Below are positions 11,019-23,000 of a stretch of DNA of 64,000 nt, one piece after another. The notes below the pieces were generated by a model, which did not search any database, had not been told where the DNA came from, and was given only the letters and a program-made list of their open reading frames with translations. Position 1 is the stretch's first letter. Each line of letters opens with the position of its first letter. The DNA comes from Desmodesmus armatus (Eukaryota; Chlorophyta; Chlorophyceae; Sphaeropleales; Scenedesmaceae): assembly GCA_007449985.2 (NCBI GenBank), contig VIIQ02000743.1, forward strand, positions 1 to 64,000, in the 5' to 3' direction. A program made the translations under genes and the position numbers.

Positions 11019-14000
11019 ATGCGCCACAATGTGGCCCCCACACCCTCATTCCGTCGAGTTTGCGTTTTGTACCTGTATCAGCACTGGCGTATCAGGCCGC
11101 AGGCCAACACCATCATTGTGTTGCTCATAGCTGTTGTTGTTGCTATAGGCCTTCTGGACATGGGTCGGCGCGACCTTGTGCTGTCGTTCCTGGCCCAAGC
11201 CCTGCTGCCGTATGCACCCCTTTCCCAGGGCAGGCACCCAGCAGCAGCAGCAGGCCTAGCGGCGGCAGGGGCCAGGTCCCTCACACAAGCCAGGTGAGCT
11301 CGTCATCCAACACATGTCTTCAGTAGCGGGTTCTTTGTGCCTAGACGCAAGTAATCTTCCTGAGGAGTGACTAAACCGCACATCAGGCCCATGTGGGAGG
11401 GCTGGAGTTCAAGAGCTGTCACTGTTACTGTTTCTCTTGCACAATGCCACTGCCCTGTCGTGATGAATCATGGCTCATTTCATGTCTGTAACTGGGCTGG
11501 GTGATTGGGCTGGGGTATTGGTTGGGTACCCAAGTTGCAGGGCTCATGATTGGGTGCAATCCACATTTTCACTTGTCGAGCCAGCTGTGCGCCTGGCCAG
11601 CTGCACAGAAGCTCAAATGGTTGCCCCACGCAGCTCCACTGACAGTCACAACACCACACAGTGTAGTGTGCACATGCACTACAGAGCCTTATGCAGTTCT
11701 GGGTCAAGAACAATCCACACCAGCTGGAGAACCAATCACTTGCTGCTGTTGTCATCACCACCGCCTTCGCTCCACCCCTGCAGGGATATGCCCAGCAGGG
11801 CTGTGCTGCTGTCTGCAGGCAGGGCTGACCTAGTCAACCTGGTCATGAAGGTGGGGGGGTTCACGCAGGTGAGATGGGAGAGGTCTCGGGGGGCGGGGGG
11901 TCAGGGTGAGGCTTTATGGCGTGGGGGTGGGGTGGGGGTGGTGTGTTGAACATATGGATACATGCAAGTCACATGCAGGCAATGTTGTGTGAGTGTGTGT
12001 GTGGGGGGGGGGGGGGGGCGCTGGTGAGGGTGTTTTCGCTCAAAGCATGCTTGCTGCGTCTTTCTGTGAGGTGCTAGCAAGTGAGCAGCAGTGCGGTTGC
12101 AGCCGTAGCAGCACACCAGGTTGGTCATGGCCACACATAAGACCTTCAAGCAATGTGCATTGTGTGTGTCTGGCATAGGCTGCGCTGCAGCTGGGCATGC
12201 GTGCTGCGCGCCGCCCTGCTGGCTACTGGAGCTCTTTGGAGGTATTGGACATGGAGCTGGATGCATTCATTGCAGGTATGTTTCTGTGTGCGTGCCAGCT
12301 GGGCTCCTATTCATACAATTTGCCTCTGTCCACACACGTAGTCCAGCTGTTCGCAGGATGAACGGGGGCGCCGTGTTCTGGTGTACGCCTCTCCTATCAG
12401 TCGCGTCTCCAGAGCTTCATAGCCACAGGTCACACATGTGAGGAATGTATGAACCCTCTGTGACGTCACTGTCATTCTGTGCTGGCTATTCTTATTGCTG
12501 TCGTTGACAGGCTGCTGGGTGGCGTTGCCTTGCCCAGAAGACGATGAAGAAGACAGTAATGAGCAGCAGCAGCAACTGCTGCCGCCCTCAGAGCAGCAGC
12601 AGCAGCAGGATGTGTACTACTACAACACTGCCACCAGAAGCATCAGTTGGAGCCTGCCGGATGAACTGCAAGCCCTGTTGGCTCCACCCAGATTGAATCA
12701 GTCAGCCTTGAGTGCAGGGACCCACCACACCCAGGATCCCCCTGCAGCAGCAGCAGCAGCAGCAGCTGCGGCAGCAGGGGAGACAGCAGCGGCTGGTGTA
12801 TTGAGTCCTGGAGCCTATCAAGCCTTGCTGGAGCTTCAGGAGGAGCGAGTGATGCCGCCACTAGCAGCAATCACAGCAGGTAGTACTGGCTGGAGCGACT
12901 TTGATGCTGGCGTGTTTGCAAACAGCATGGGGTCATGGGGAGTGGAAGCAGCACACCTGTCCTGGCTACTTTGCTATCGAGCTGCACGCGCATGTTGGTG
13001 AGATTTGGTTGCGAATCGCAAAACTCATGTGGACAAGTGTTGGGGACAGGCGAATGTAGTCATGCACGGGCCTTCAAATGCCCCAGTATGCCAATGACTG
13101 CATGACAAGCCATTCCCTTGGCTGCTCTCATTGTTTCATTCCAAAGCCGGACGCTGGGACTTGCACAACGCCATCACGCGCAACGGCGGCTACACAGCAG
13201 TGGCAGCTGAGCTGGAGCGGCGACTCTCAAAGGCCCTCCCTGAGGAGCTCAGCACACCAGAGGTGAGGGGCAAACGCAATGCCCTGGTCAAACCCAAAAA
13301 AACCCAATGCAGCCCCGCACTTCAGGTGCTCATGCACTGTCTTCTGGGTAGGGGGTGCTCAAGCGGCAGCGAGACACACGCTCTGTGTGCAACAGCCAAC
13401 CTGCTGAGCGTGTCTGTCAGCTGCGCATCGTGAAATAGCATGGTAAGATATCGGCCAGCGAGGCAACGGCCCTCCCTGAGGAGGGCCCAGCATGTCAGAA
13501 GTGACAGGGGACAACCATTTTGTCATGCACCTCAGCTGCTAACGTGTCATGTTCTTTTTTTGAAGGTTCCAGGGTATCGGTACGTATCATGTTCTTGCAG
13601 AATGTTCCTGTGTGTCGCTGGCTGGCGCACTTGACACTACTGGCAGGGCATGTGAAGGACCACGAACGTGTGCCATGCGCGCTGGGCAGACTACTGAACA
13701 TGCATATCTCGCGCAAACTTCTCTTCAAAGACGAGGGGCTGCCAGCACTTCGACACGTGCACAGTTGTCAAGTGCATGCAGGGTTGTCACATCCAGATGC
13801 CATGCATGTGGCCTCCACAACTTCAAGTTGAACTTGGTTTGAACCAAGTTGAACTTGGTTTGAACCAACATGTTCAAGTATAGTGACACTAGCGCTCCTG
13901 TGTCGCTGCCTTCTATGTCACTTCAGGGTTTGAGGGCTGCCCTGAAGGAGTTGTGCTGGCAGGAGGGTTGGGCGTGTGAGCGGCTGCCTACTGCACAACA

Positions 14001-17000
14001 GCTGAGGGAGGCAGACAGGACTGACTTGGTCAGGGTGAGTCATTTGTGTGCGTACGGCACACCATGCAGAAGTCCGGAAGCTAAAACTTGAATTGATTTC
14101 CTCATTTGGTTTCAATGGCTCCTGTAAGCAGCCTGCTGCTGCGAGTGGTGGAGTGGTCTAGCTGGCAGTCTTGCCATGTCGGTGAGTCAGCACTTTTAGG
14201 CTGTTGATAGCAGGCTAATCCCTGCCAAAGTTGGCCGATGCTCGTATCTCAAACTCTTGATACCCCCACTCGTTGGATCCAAGCTTCCTTAGCCCGTCAA
14301 ACCTGCAAAGCCATGCAGAACCACACTCTTTGCCAGGGGAACCACATGTTGAGCCACATTGGAATAGTACAGCCCAGGCTGTGCCATCATCACACGTGTG
14401 CAATGCGCATTTGGCACCTCGCTTGCAGGACCGCGCGTTTTTACAAGTGGGTATCACCGCTGGGCAGCACTCTGCACAGTGCATGAGCTGGGCAGACCAG
14501 TAGATTGCAGATACCAAGGCGCTGCTGAACGGGCTTGCACCCATTGCTAGGTGCCACAATGCATATGCTCACGCCAACCATATACTCACATATGCTCACA
14601 CCAACCATATACGCACATACAAACCACCATAAGTCTTGACGTACCAAACCCTTCCCAGCTGTTGGGTCATAGACGATGCAAACAACCAAGCAGGATAGCA
14701 TGTGCCAGCATACGCACATCTAGAGCACTAGTGGACCAAGGTACCTTGGCCCATGACTGGCACTTCCTCAAGGTCCACTACTGCTACACACACCGGCCAT
14801 GTGGCGTGCCGTAAGAGATGCTCATGCAGGCTGATCAGCACACTTGGCTGCGCGTGCACTTGCAACAGCCTTGCAAGCTGGCTTGTGCTGCTTCCAGGCT
14901 GCCACCTGACAGGCCCTGCAGCAGTAGCGCGCCACACGGCACCCAGCACACAGGCGAGCTTTTCCCACCACCGACTGCTGCTCTGACAGCCCTGCCAGCG
15001 AGCTGCAGCGGGGGTTGTTGCAGGCAGTGCCCACTGGCAAGTTGCTCAGAGCCAGCCCCAGCTCCTGCAGCAGCTCAGGAGGCACTGCCGCTGCTGGCGC
15101 TGCATGTGCTGCCTCCTGCCCTGCCTCCTGCCCTGCCTGCACTGTAGATTGCAGGAGCCCTATCACGTGCTGTGTGCTGTAGCCTGCTGCCGCTAGCTGT
15201 GCTGAGGCACTGCCATCATTTAGCCAGGCAGACAGTGCAGCAGCACTTTCCCGCAGGAAATTTTCTACGTCATCCATGGCCACATGGCTGGCCTGAACAA
15301 ACTCCTGTGACAGCATGGCACCACCACCCAGCAGCACATGGTGTACAGCAGCATACCCCATGCAGCAGCGCCCCAGGCTCACGAGCAATGGCACCAGGCC
15401 AACTGCATCATCACTGTCGCTGCTACTGCTGCTGGTACCGGCTGCATTGGCTGCACTGCTGATCAAGGAAAGAGGCCCTGCACCCCAAGGGATGCATGGC
15501 AGCTCTAAACTAGGGCCCTTGACATCTGACAGCATGCGGATGACTGCATCAGCGCTGCTGCCTGGCTCACTGTCACTGCCGGCACATGCAGCTTTCACAA
15601 ATACAGACATGAGGATCACCACGGCCCACAAACACTGGCAGTTGACAGCCTCACAGGCAGCCTGCTCATCCGGCGGGGGCTTGGCAGTCATGATAGCGTT
15701 CAGCAGCTTCAGCAGGGTGCAAGACTGGCTGCACAGGGACTTGGCTGCAGGGCTGCCTGGCTGCAGACCAGCTGCAACAAACAGCCCTGGATCACACAGT
15801 CGCTCGATGTAGCTGCCGCCGCAATGTAGGATTGTGCCACTCTTGCCAAGAGGTGGGTCGCGGCAGAGGCTGCGGAGCACAATGTCTGACAGGCTGGCGA
15901 GCTGGGGAAGGGTCTGCTGCATGGCTGCACACAGGCTCGTCAAGCTGGCCTGCTGCTCTGGGCCTGGGCTAATGTCCCCGCCTGGGTAGCTGCTGGATGC
16001 GCTGGGGGATGCTGCAGGATCGTGAGTGCTGACCCACAGGCTGTGGTTGACCAGGTCACACATGTTATAGTGTGCCATGAACAGCGTCAAGAGTGACTTG
16101 CCCAGGTCTGTGTCAAATGACACCTGCTGCACACGGCCATCATCATAAAAGCTGTTGACGCTGTCGCGGCCGGCCCCACCCCTGCTGCTATCATGGGCAG
16201 CGCGGCCACTGGCACTGCTGCCACCACTGCTGCCACCACTGCTGCTGGTGCTGCCTTCGGTCATGGTCACCGCGACCAGACTGGCCCTATCCTGTATGCG
16301 TGGTAGGAGGTCTGCAGCAGCACTGCTTGTGAGGTGCAGCAGCTGCACTAGCTGAGAAGCAGAGGGCTCAAAGGCTTTGGTGAACCCTAATGCCACCCTG
16401 CTGGCAGCTGGCAGCATGTTGCTTGCTGCAGTGGCCTGCTGCCCCTGCTGCCCCTGCTGCCCCTCTGCCCCTGCTGCGTCACGCAGCACGTTGTGTGCAC
16501 GGGTCCAGAACTGCTGCTGGTCCCTGACCTGCTACAATGAGTACCACGCAACATTGTTGACCACACGGTGACACAGAACACTGCACACCCAGTCTGCCGG
16601 CTGTTTCTGCAGCCACTCCAGCAGCATTGCAGGTACCAGCCACAGCAGCGTAGCACAGGGCAGCAGGCGGCTGCCGCAGGGTGGGCTGTCACCCTCTTTG
16701 AGCTGTGCCAGGGCCTGCGCAAGCTGCTGCAACTGCTCGGGCTGACTCAGCTGGGCCATCTGCGGCAGAGGGGACCCGTGCTTTGCCAGCCGCAGGTAAG
16801 CATATGTATGCAGCTCGAAGCTGCCAGCGTTGTTCACGAGGCTCAGCAAGTGCTGTGCCACGTACATTAGTGCCCTGCCGCTGCTGCAGCCCAGCGCTTG
16901 CAGCGCCTGCTGCTGCAGCTCAGTGAGATCTGACTGGTGGGTGCAAGCAAACTGCCAGGCCGCCTGGCTGGCGCTGAAGCTGAATGGGAGTTCACGTCCT

Positions 17001-20000
17001 AATTCAGGGGCTGTGCTACTTGTTGTGTTGTCAGCTGTCACTGGCGGATAATATAGTTCAAAACCCTGAGGGCACAGTGTGAATGCCAGCAGCACCATGC
17101 AGATGGCCTGCAGTGCTGCAGGGTGCCCAGCACTGCTGTCTAACGCAGCGGGATCCTCCTCTCGCAGCTGCCGTGTTGCACACACTGACTGGACTGCTGT
17201 GCATGCTGCATACATAAGCCACTCAAGGGAGATGGGGCTTGGTGCAGCTGGGGAGATGAGGTCGGCACAGCGGCTGCAGTGCTGTATTGTGGCGCCACAG
17301 AAACTCAGTGCAGGCAGGAAAACTGCTGCTGTGTCGATGAGATGGGGCCAGCAGTGATTGCAGTAGCTCAGCATCTGCAGCAGCTCTCCCACCACGGACT
17401 GAATGTGCAGCACACGACTGGCACCATGAGCCGGATGGGTCTCTGTGGTTCTGCTTCCTTGCAGTCCCCTGACTGACCCACTGCCAGCGAACACATAGCC
17501 GCTGTGCTGCAGCACCTGCCCCAGGCCTGGCTCTGTTAGCTGGGTGTCTGTTAGGGAGGCCGCTGCAGCGTCTAGCAGTCCTGGCAATCCTCCCTGCAAC
17601 CCTGACTGCTGCAGCTGCCGCCCCATGGAATGACCAGGCTGCCAGAAGTTTGGGTACTGCCCCAAGCATCATCTTTATTGCCTTTGCCCACAGGACAGAA
17701 AGGGCGCTGAGGGCTGCATAGCCTCTGGGGGCTAATGGGTCTGTGGCGCTGGCCAAAGCCCGGCCCAGGTGCAGTGGGACCTGCATTGTATTGCAAGATG
17801 ATGCATCGGGGTTTGGAGCTCAGCTGCATGCCAACACATCCTACAGCATGTCGCATTGTGTGCAGTCAACGGTCACAGTCTGTGTACTAGCAGCACTCGA
17901 CATGCACACATGGGTGGCAGTACAGTCCGCGCCATGCAGGCATTGAGGTGCAGAATATCATCTTCGGCATGGTTCAGAAATTGAAGGGCTCATGAGGTCC
18001 ATCACATTTTGCACCGTAGTCTCTCAGGTCAGGCAAAATAATGACAAATTCGCCAACCTTACCACACTGCTGTTGCACATTGTACCGCGTTGGCCTGCAC
18101 TGCACGCATTCTGTGAATAATGCATGTTTGTGTCATGACTGATGAAAGTTATGCTGTGGGGGTCACCGACCCAGGCAGCGTGCAAAATGCATTCCAGCAT
18201 GACAGTCACCTGAAGCTCCTTCACCAACCGCTTCCATACAGTAAAGTTGTCACTGGGTGAGTTGGAAAACTCCTGGACTGTTGGCAGAGGAAACAAGGCT
18301 CCATCCGAGCCAGCCTCCTGGCGCACCGGGGGCAACTGCTGGAGCTGCCTCAGTGCTGCCTGCCAGAGCTTCACTGCGTTTGGCATGCTGTCGCCCAAGG
18401 AGGGGGTACAAGGGGCACCTGGAGTCAACAGCAAACCATACAATGCATTTGTACTGACTGCTTGCTAAAGATTCCGTGCAAGGGCTGTACTGTGGTGGTT
18501 GCTGCTCAGAAGGTCAAGCAACTGTCCCGCATTCCGTGCATGCATCCCGCACAGCAGCACCATACTGACCTTTTCCTTGACCAACCAAGTACGTCCTTGA
18601 CCAACCAAGTACGAAGCCAGTGGACACAGGCAGAGTTGACGCCGCTGAGATCGACCGAAGTGCAACGTCACCACTCGTGACGAGTCAGAATCAAGTCATA
18701 AAGTGGTGTTGTTGGAATTGAGTATGCTCAGCCCACTATGCTGGACGAAGTTGCCCTTGGTTACCCGAAGTTAAGGGTTTATGCATGGTGACTGAAGTTA
18801 TGCTATCCGCTCCTGCGGAGTATATGACCTATGCATTGCCAGAGTGTATTTGGATGTTTACTCTCTCTCTAAGCCTGCATACGGTGCACCAGTGTAACAG
18901 GACTACTTTCCCACCTTATAGCTGTCAAGGTTCCCTGAGCTTACAACTCCCAGCCACATCTATGCATATCAGGTTATGAGCCCTTTTTTCACGCCTCAGC
19001 TAGACCTACAGCTCGATACAACCTGTGCCCGTGACAAACGAAGGAAGACCTGCCGTTGCGCAGCTAGGCTGTCGCCTTTGTCAATGTGCTTTAGTTGCAC
19101 GGATTTAGTTGTTCGATTTGCAGCAGCTTAGCGGCCTGATCATCCGCGTTTACAGCGTGCAGCAGCAACAGCTTCTCCTGCCACAGCACTGCATCTTCCC
19201 TACATGCAGCATTGCCCTACAGCAGCCTAATCCCACTGTCTGTTTGGCTTACAGCGACAGCCACCTCTTCTGTGTGAGCTACAGAACGTTCAATTACTCA
19301 GTGGCAGTGCCTGGTCATTGACACCCCTGCCGCCTGTCGCTTCTGCCCTCGCTGCTGACTGCCCTGCTCTCCACCTCAGGTTATCCTGTCCTACAGTACA
19401 CCTTGGTGTGAGTAGCTAGGGCACCAGCAGTGCAGCGGCCTCAGCTCCTGCACTCCCACCACAGTGCAGTCAGCTCATCTGGACCCCACAGCGCGGTTTC
19501 AGTCAGCTAAGCAGCCACCTAGTCAGCTGCACCAAGCCTGACAGCACTCAGCCTGTCAGCACCTGCACTCCTTCTACAGTGCAGTTAGGCTCACGTGTAG
19601 ACGTACATACAGCCACGCAGCCCAGTCAGCTGCATCAAGCTTGGCAGCATATATCAGCCTGCCAGCATCATGACAACCCCCATTCAGACCGGCTCAGCCG
19701 ATGCCCCAGCCATCGGTACATCCCGGCAGACCGTCACCACCCGTCTTGTGACAGAGAGCGGCAACCACAACCTCATGTTCAGCAGGCACTTCACCGACCG
19801 CCTGAACTACCCGCCCTTCAAGACAGCATTCAAGAATGCCCTCTCCACAGTCCCAGGCCTCGAGCAGGCCCTTGTGGACCCCAAGCATGCCCAGTCAGCA
19901 ACAGTGCGCATGTACATCTTGGCCCTTGTGTCACCACACCTCATTGACAGCTTTGCTGACTCCTGCCCCACAGCAGCAGACCTCATCACCAAGATGGATG

Positions 20001-23000
20001 CCCTCTACGGCGCAACAGCGGCAGGTGCAGCAGACGTCTACTTCTCACAGCTGACTACCATCCAGAAGAGCGACAACGAGGACATCATGGGGCTCTACAT
20101 GCGCTTCAACAAGCTCGTGTCCTACCTGGAGGCCGCTGACCAGAAGCCCTCAGACAAGCAGCTGCTGACCTTCTTCACCAAGGCCCTCCCACCTGTCTAC
20201 AACACCTTCCTCAAGATCATCAGCATGAGGGACCCTCCCCCTGCAACAGTGGACAGCATCCTCACCTCCCTCATCAGGGAGGAGAACAACCTCATGCAGG
20301 ACAAGACCTCAACGGCAAGGCCCACCACACCGGTGAGTACAGCAACAGCTTCGGCAGCTCCTACCGCTTCAACAAGCAGCCCTTCCGCGGCCAGCAGCAG
20401 TCCAACCGCTTCAACAGCAGGACTGTCCCCTCCTTCAACAAGTCCCACGGCAACAACGGCTTCAACAAGGGCAAGGGTGACTACAACAACAAGAGCGGCT
20501 ACAAGGGGAGCGACAACAACAACAACCCCAAGCACAAGCCGCACCACACCTTCCCCGGCAACTGCCTCTTCTGCAAGAACTACGGCCACAGCATCAATGA
20601 GTGCAAGAAGCTACAGGCCAAGGAGGCAGGTAGGGGCCGCTCACACGCCCTGCGTGAGGCACTCGACCCAGCTGTTTTTGAGCAGCTTATGCAGTGCCGC
20701 CAGCTGCTGGAGGAGGAGGAGGACTACACCCAGCAGCAGCCTGAGGAGTACGACGACCCTGCCTTCTTCGGCCGTGCCTACATGCTCAAGGCACACGACA
20801 GCAGCAGTACCGGCCTCAACAGTGCCTACATCACCGGCAGCAGCAGCCCTGACCCCAGCCCCAGCTCCTACTTCAACCCCGTGCGCAAGCCTGACCTCGG
20901 CTACACCATCTACAGGAACAACAAGACCGGCAACTACGCCCTGGTCACCCCCCTCAAGTGAGTCAATGTTTAAGCCGCTCCCTGACCACCAGCTCTTCAG
21001 CCCTCTGCCCACCGGCAAGTTCGACGGCTGGCTTATGGACTCAGGAGCCTCAGACCCCACAACATCTGACCCCAGCATTCTGTTTGAGCCCGTCAAGTGT
21101 CACAAGCCCTTTGACACCAGCAACGGCCCAGCCCTGGCCTCACTCAAGGGCTCTGTGCGTCTGGCCTTCTTGGACGGCACTACTACCACCATTGAGGACG
21201 TCTACTACCTTCCCCAGTGCAAGGCCAACCTCCTGTCAGAGGCCAAGCTGACCAAGAAGCAAGACGACCCCTCCAAGCAGTGCAGCGTGTGGGTCTCCAA
21301 CGGCTCCCGCACACTGCTTTACGGCACGGACCAACGCGTCATCCAGACCGTGACCAACCCTGACTACCGCCCTGACTACGCTGACAAGGCCCACCACACG
21401 GCTACCAAGGAGACGGCGGAGTTGTGGCACTCCCGCCTAGGCCACCCCAGCTACAACAGCATGGCCACACTCCTCAAGCACAAGGCGGCTACCGGCATCA
21501 ACATCAAGCCTGAGGACTGCACCAAGGCTGGCACCCACATCTGCTCTACATGTGCCCTCAGCAAGTCCACCAAGCAGCCATTCAAGCCGTCCCACAGTGA
21601 GTACACTGAGCCCCTGCAGCTTGTGTCATCAGACGTGTGTGGCCCCATGCCTACAGCATCAGTTGGCGGCAGCAAGTACTTCCTCACAGTAATAGACCAT
21701 GCAACAAACTACAGCAAGGTGGTCCCTCTGAAGACCAAGGACCAAGCTCCCTCTGCTATCAAGCGCACAGTGGAGTGGCTGGAGACACAGACCAACCGCA
21801 AACTGAAGGCCCTACGCACCGACAACGGCACCGAGTACTTCAACAAGGACTTGGGCGACTACCTCGAGAGCAAGGGCATTGACCATGAAGGCACCATACC
21901 CTACAGCCCCCAGATGAACGGCAAGGCAGAGCGGCTTAATCGCACGCTCTTGGACAAGGCAAGGAGCATGCTACTTGAATCCTCCCTGCCCCCTTCCCTT
22001 TGGCTGGAAGCAGTGGTGACCGCCAACTACTTGCGCAACCGCACGCCGACAAGCTCAAGCAACAAGACCCCCTATGAGCTCATGTGGAACAAGACACCAG
22101 ACCTGAAGCACTTGCGCACATTTGGAGCCACCGCCTACGCCCACATACCCAAGGAGAAACGCACCTCCAAGTTTGCCCCACGAGCGCACAACGGCATCAT
22201 GGTCGGCTACGCACTACAAAGCAAGGGCTGGCGCGTCTACCTTCCCGACCAACGCACCGTCATGGAGACAAGGGACTGCATCTTTGACGAGTCAACCATC
22301 GGCTACAAGACCAAGCTTACCCCTACACAAGTGCAAGCACAAGAGCAAGACCTGTCACCCCCTTCCATCGATTACGTCAAGGAGCTTACACCCATTCAGC
22401 TCCCAACACCAGCACCGGCACCAGCCCCAGCGCCAGCACCGGCACCGGCCCCAGCGCCATCACCGGCACCGGCACCAACGCCGCCACCGGCACCTGCCCC
22501 AGCGCCACCACCGGCACCGCCCCAGCGCCATCACCAACACCGGCCCCTGTGCCGCCACCCCAGCCTGTCAACCCACAGACGACAGAGCCACCAGGTACAA
22601 GAACAAGCTCCCGCATCAGGAAACCCAGTGTTGTTACCTTCCGTGAAGACCATGTTGTACCTGACCGACTACGGGCTACCATCGCTGCATCTCAAGATCT
22701 CGTGGAGCCCAGCACCTACAAGGAAGCCACCGCAAGCCCTCAAGCTGACCAGTGGCGCCAAGCAATGGATACAGAAATCTCTGAACTACTTGGCAACGAC
22801 TCGTGGATCGCCACAACACCGCCTCCCGGCGTCAAGCCCATCCCAGGCAAGTGGGTCTACAAAGTGAAGTACGACGCCACCGGCAACATTGAGCGCTTCA
22901 AGGCCCGCTTCGTAGCAAAAGGTTTCAAGCAGGAGCACGGCATCGACTACGACGAAGTGTTTGCACCAGTCAGCAAGTTCACAACCCTACGCCTGCTACT

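Noticed and set aside
16532..16534. TAG read as glutamine by an altered genetic code
   Set aside because: TAG ends the Gln-rich, SR45, CCDC97 and W/P-repeat genes in this window at sensible C-termini, so reassignment is not credible.
20331..20960. Thr/Ser-rich continuation of the Gag frame as a real protein region
   Set aside because: The other frame in the same DNA carries the zinc knuckle and normal Gag composition; the Thr/Ser text is its out-of-frame shadow, though its openness is noted as a finding.
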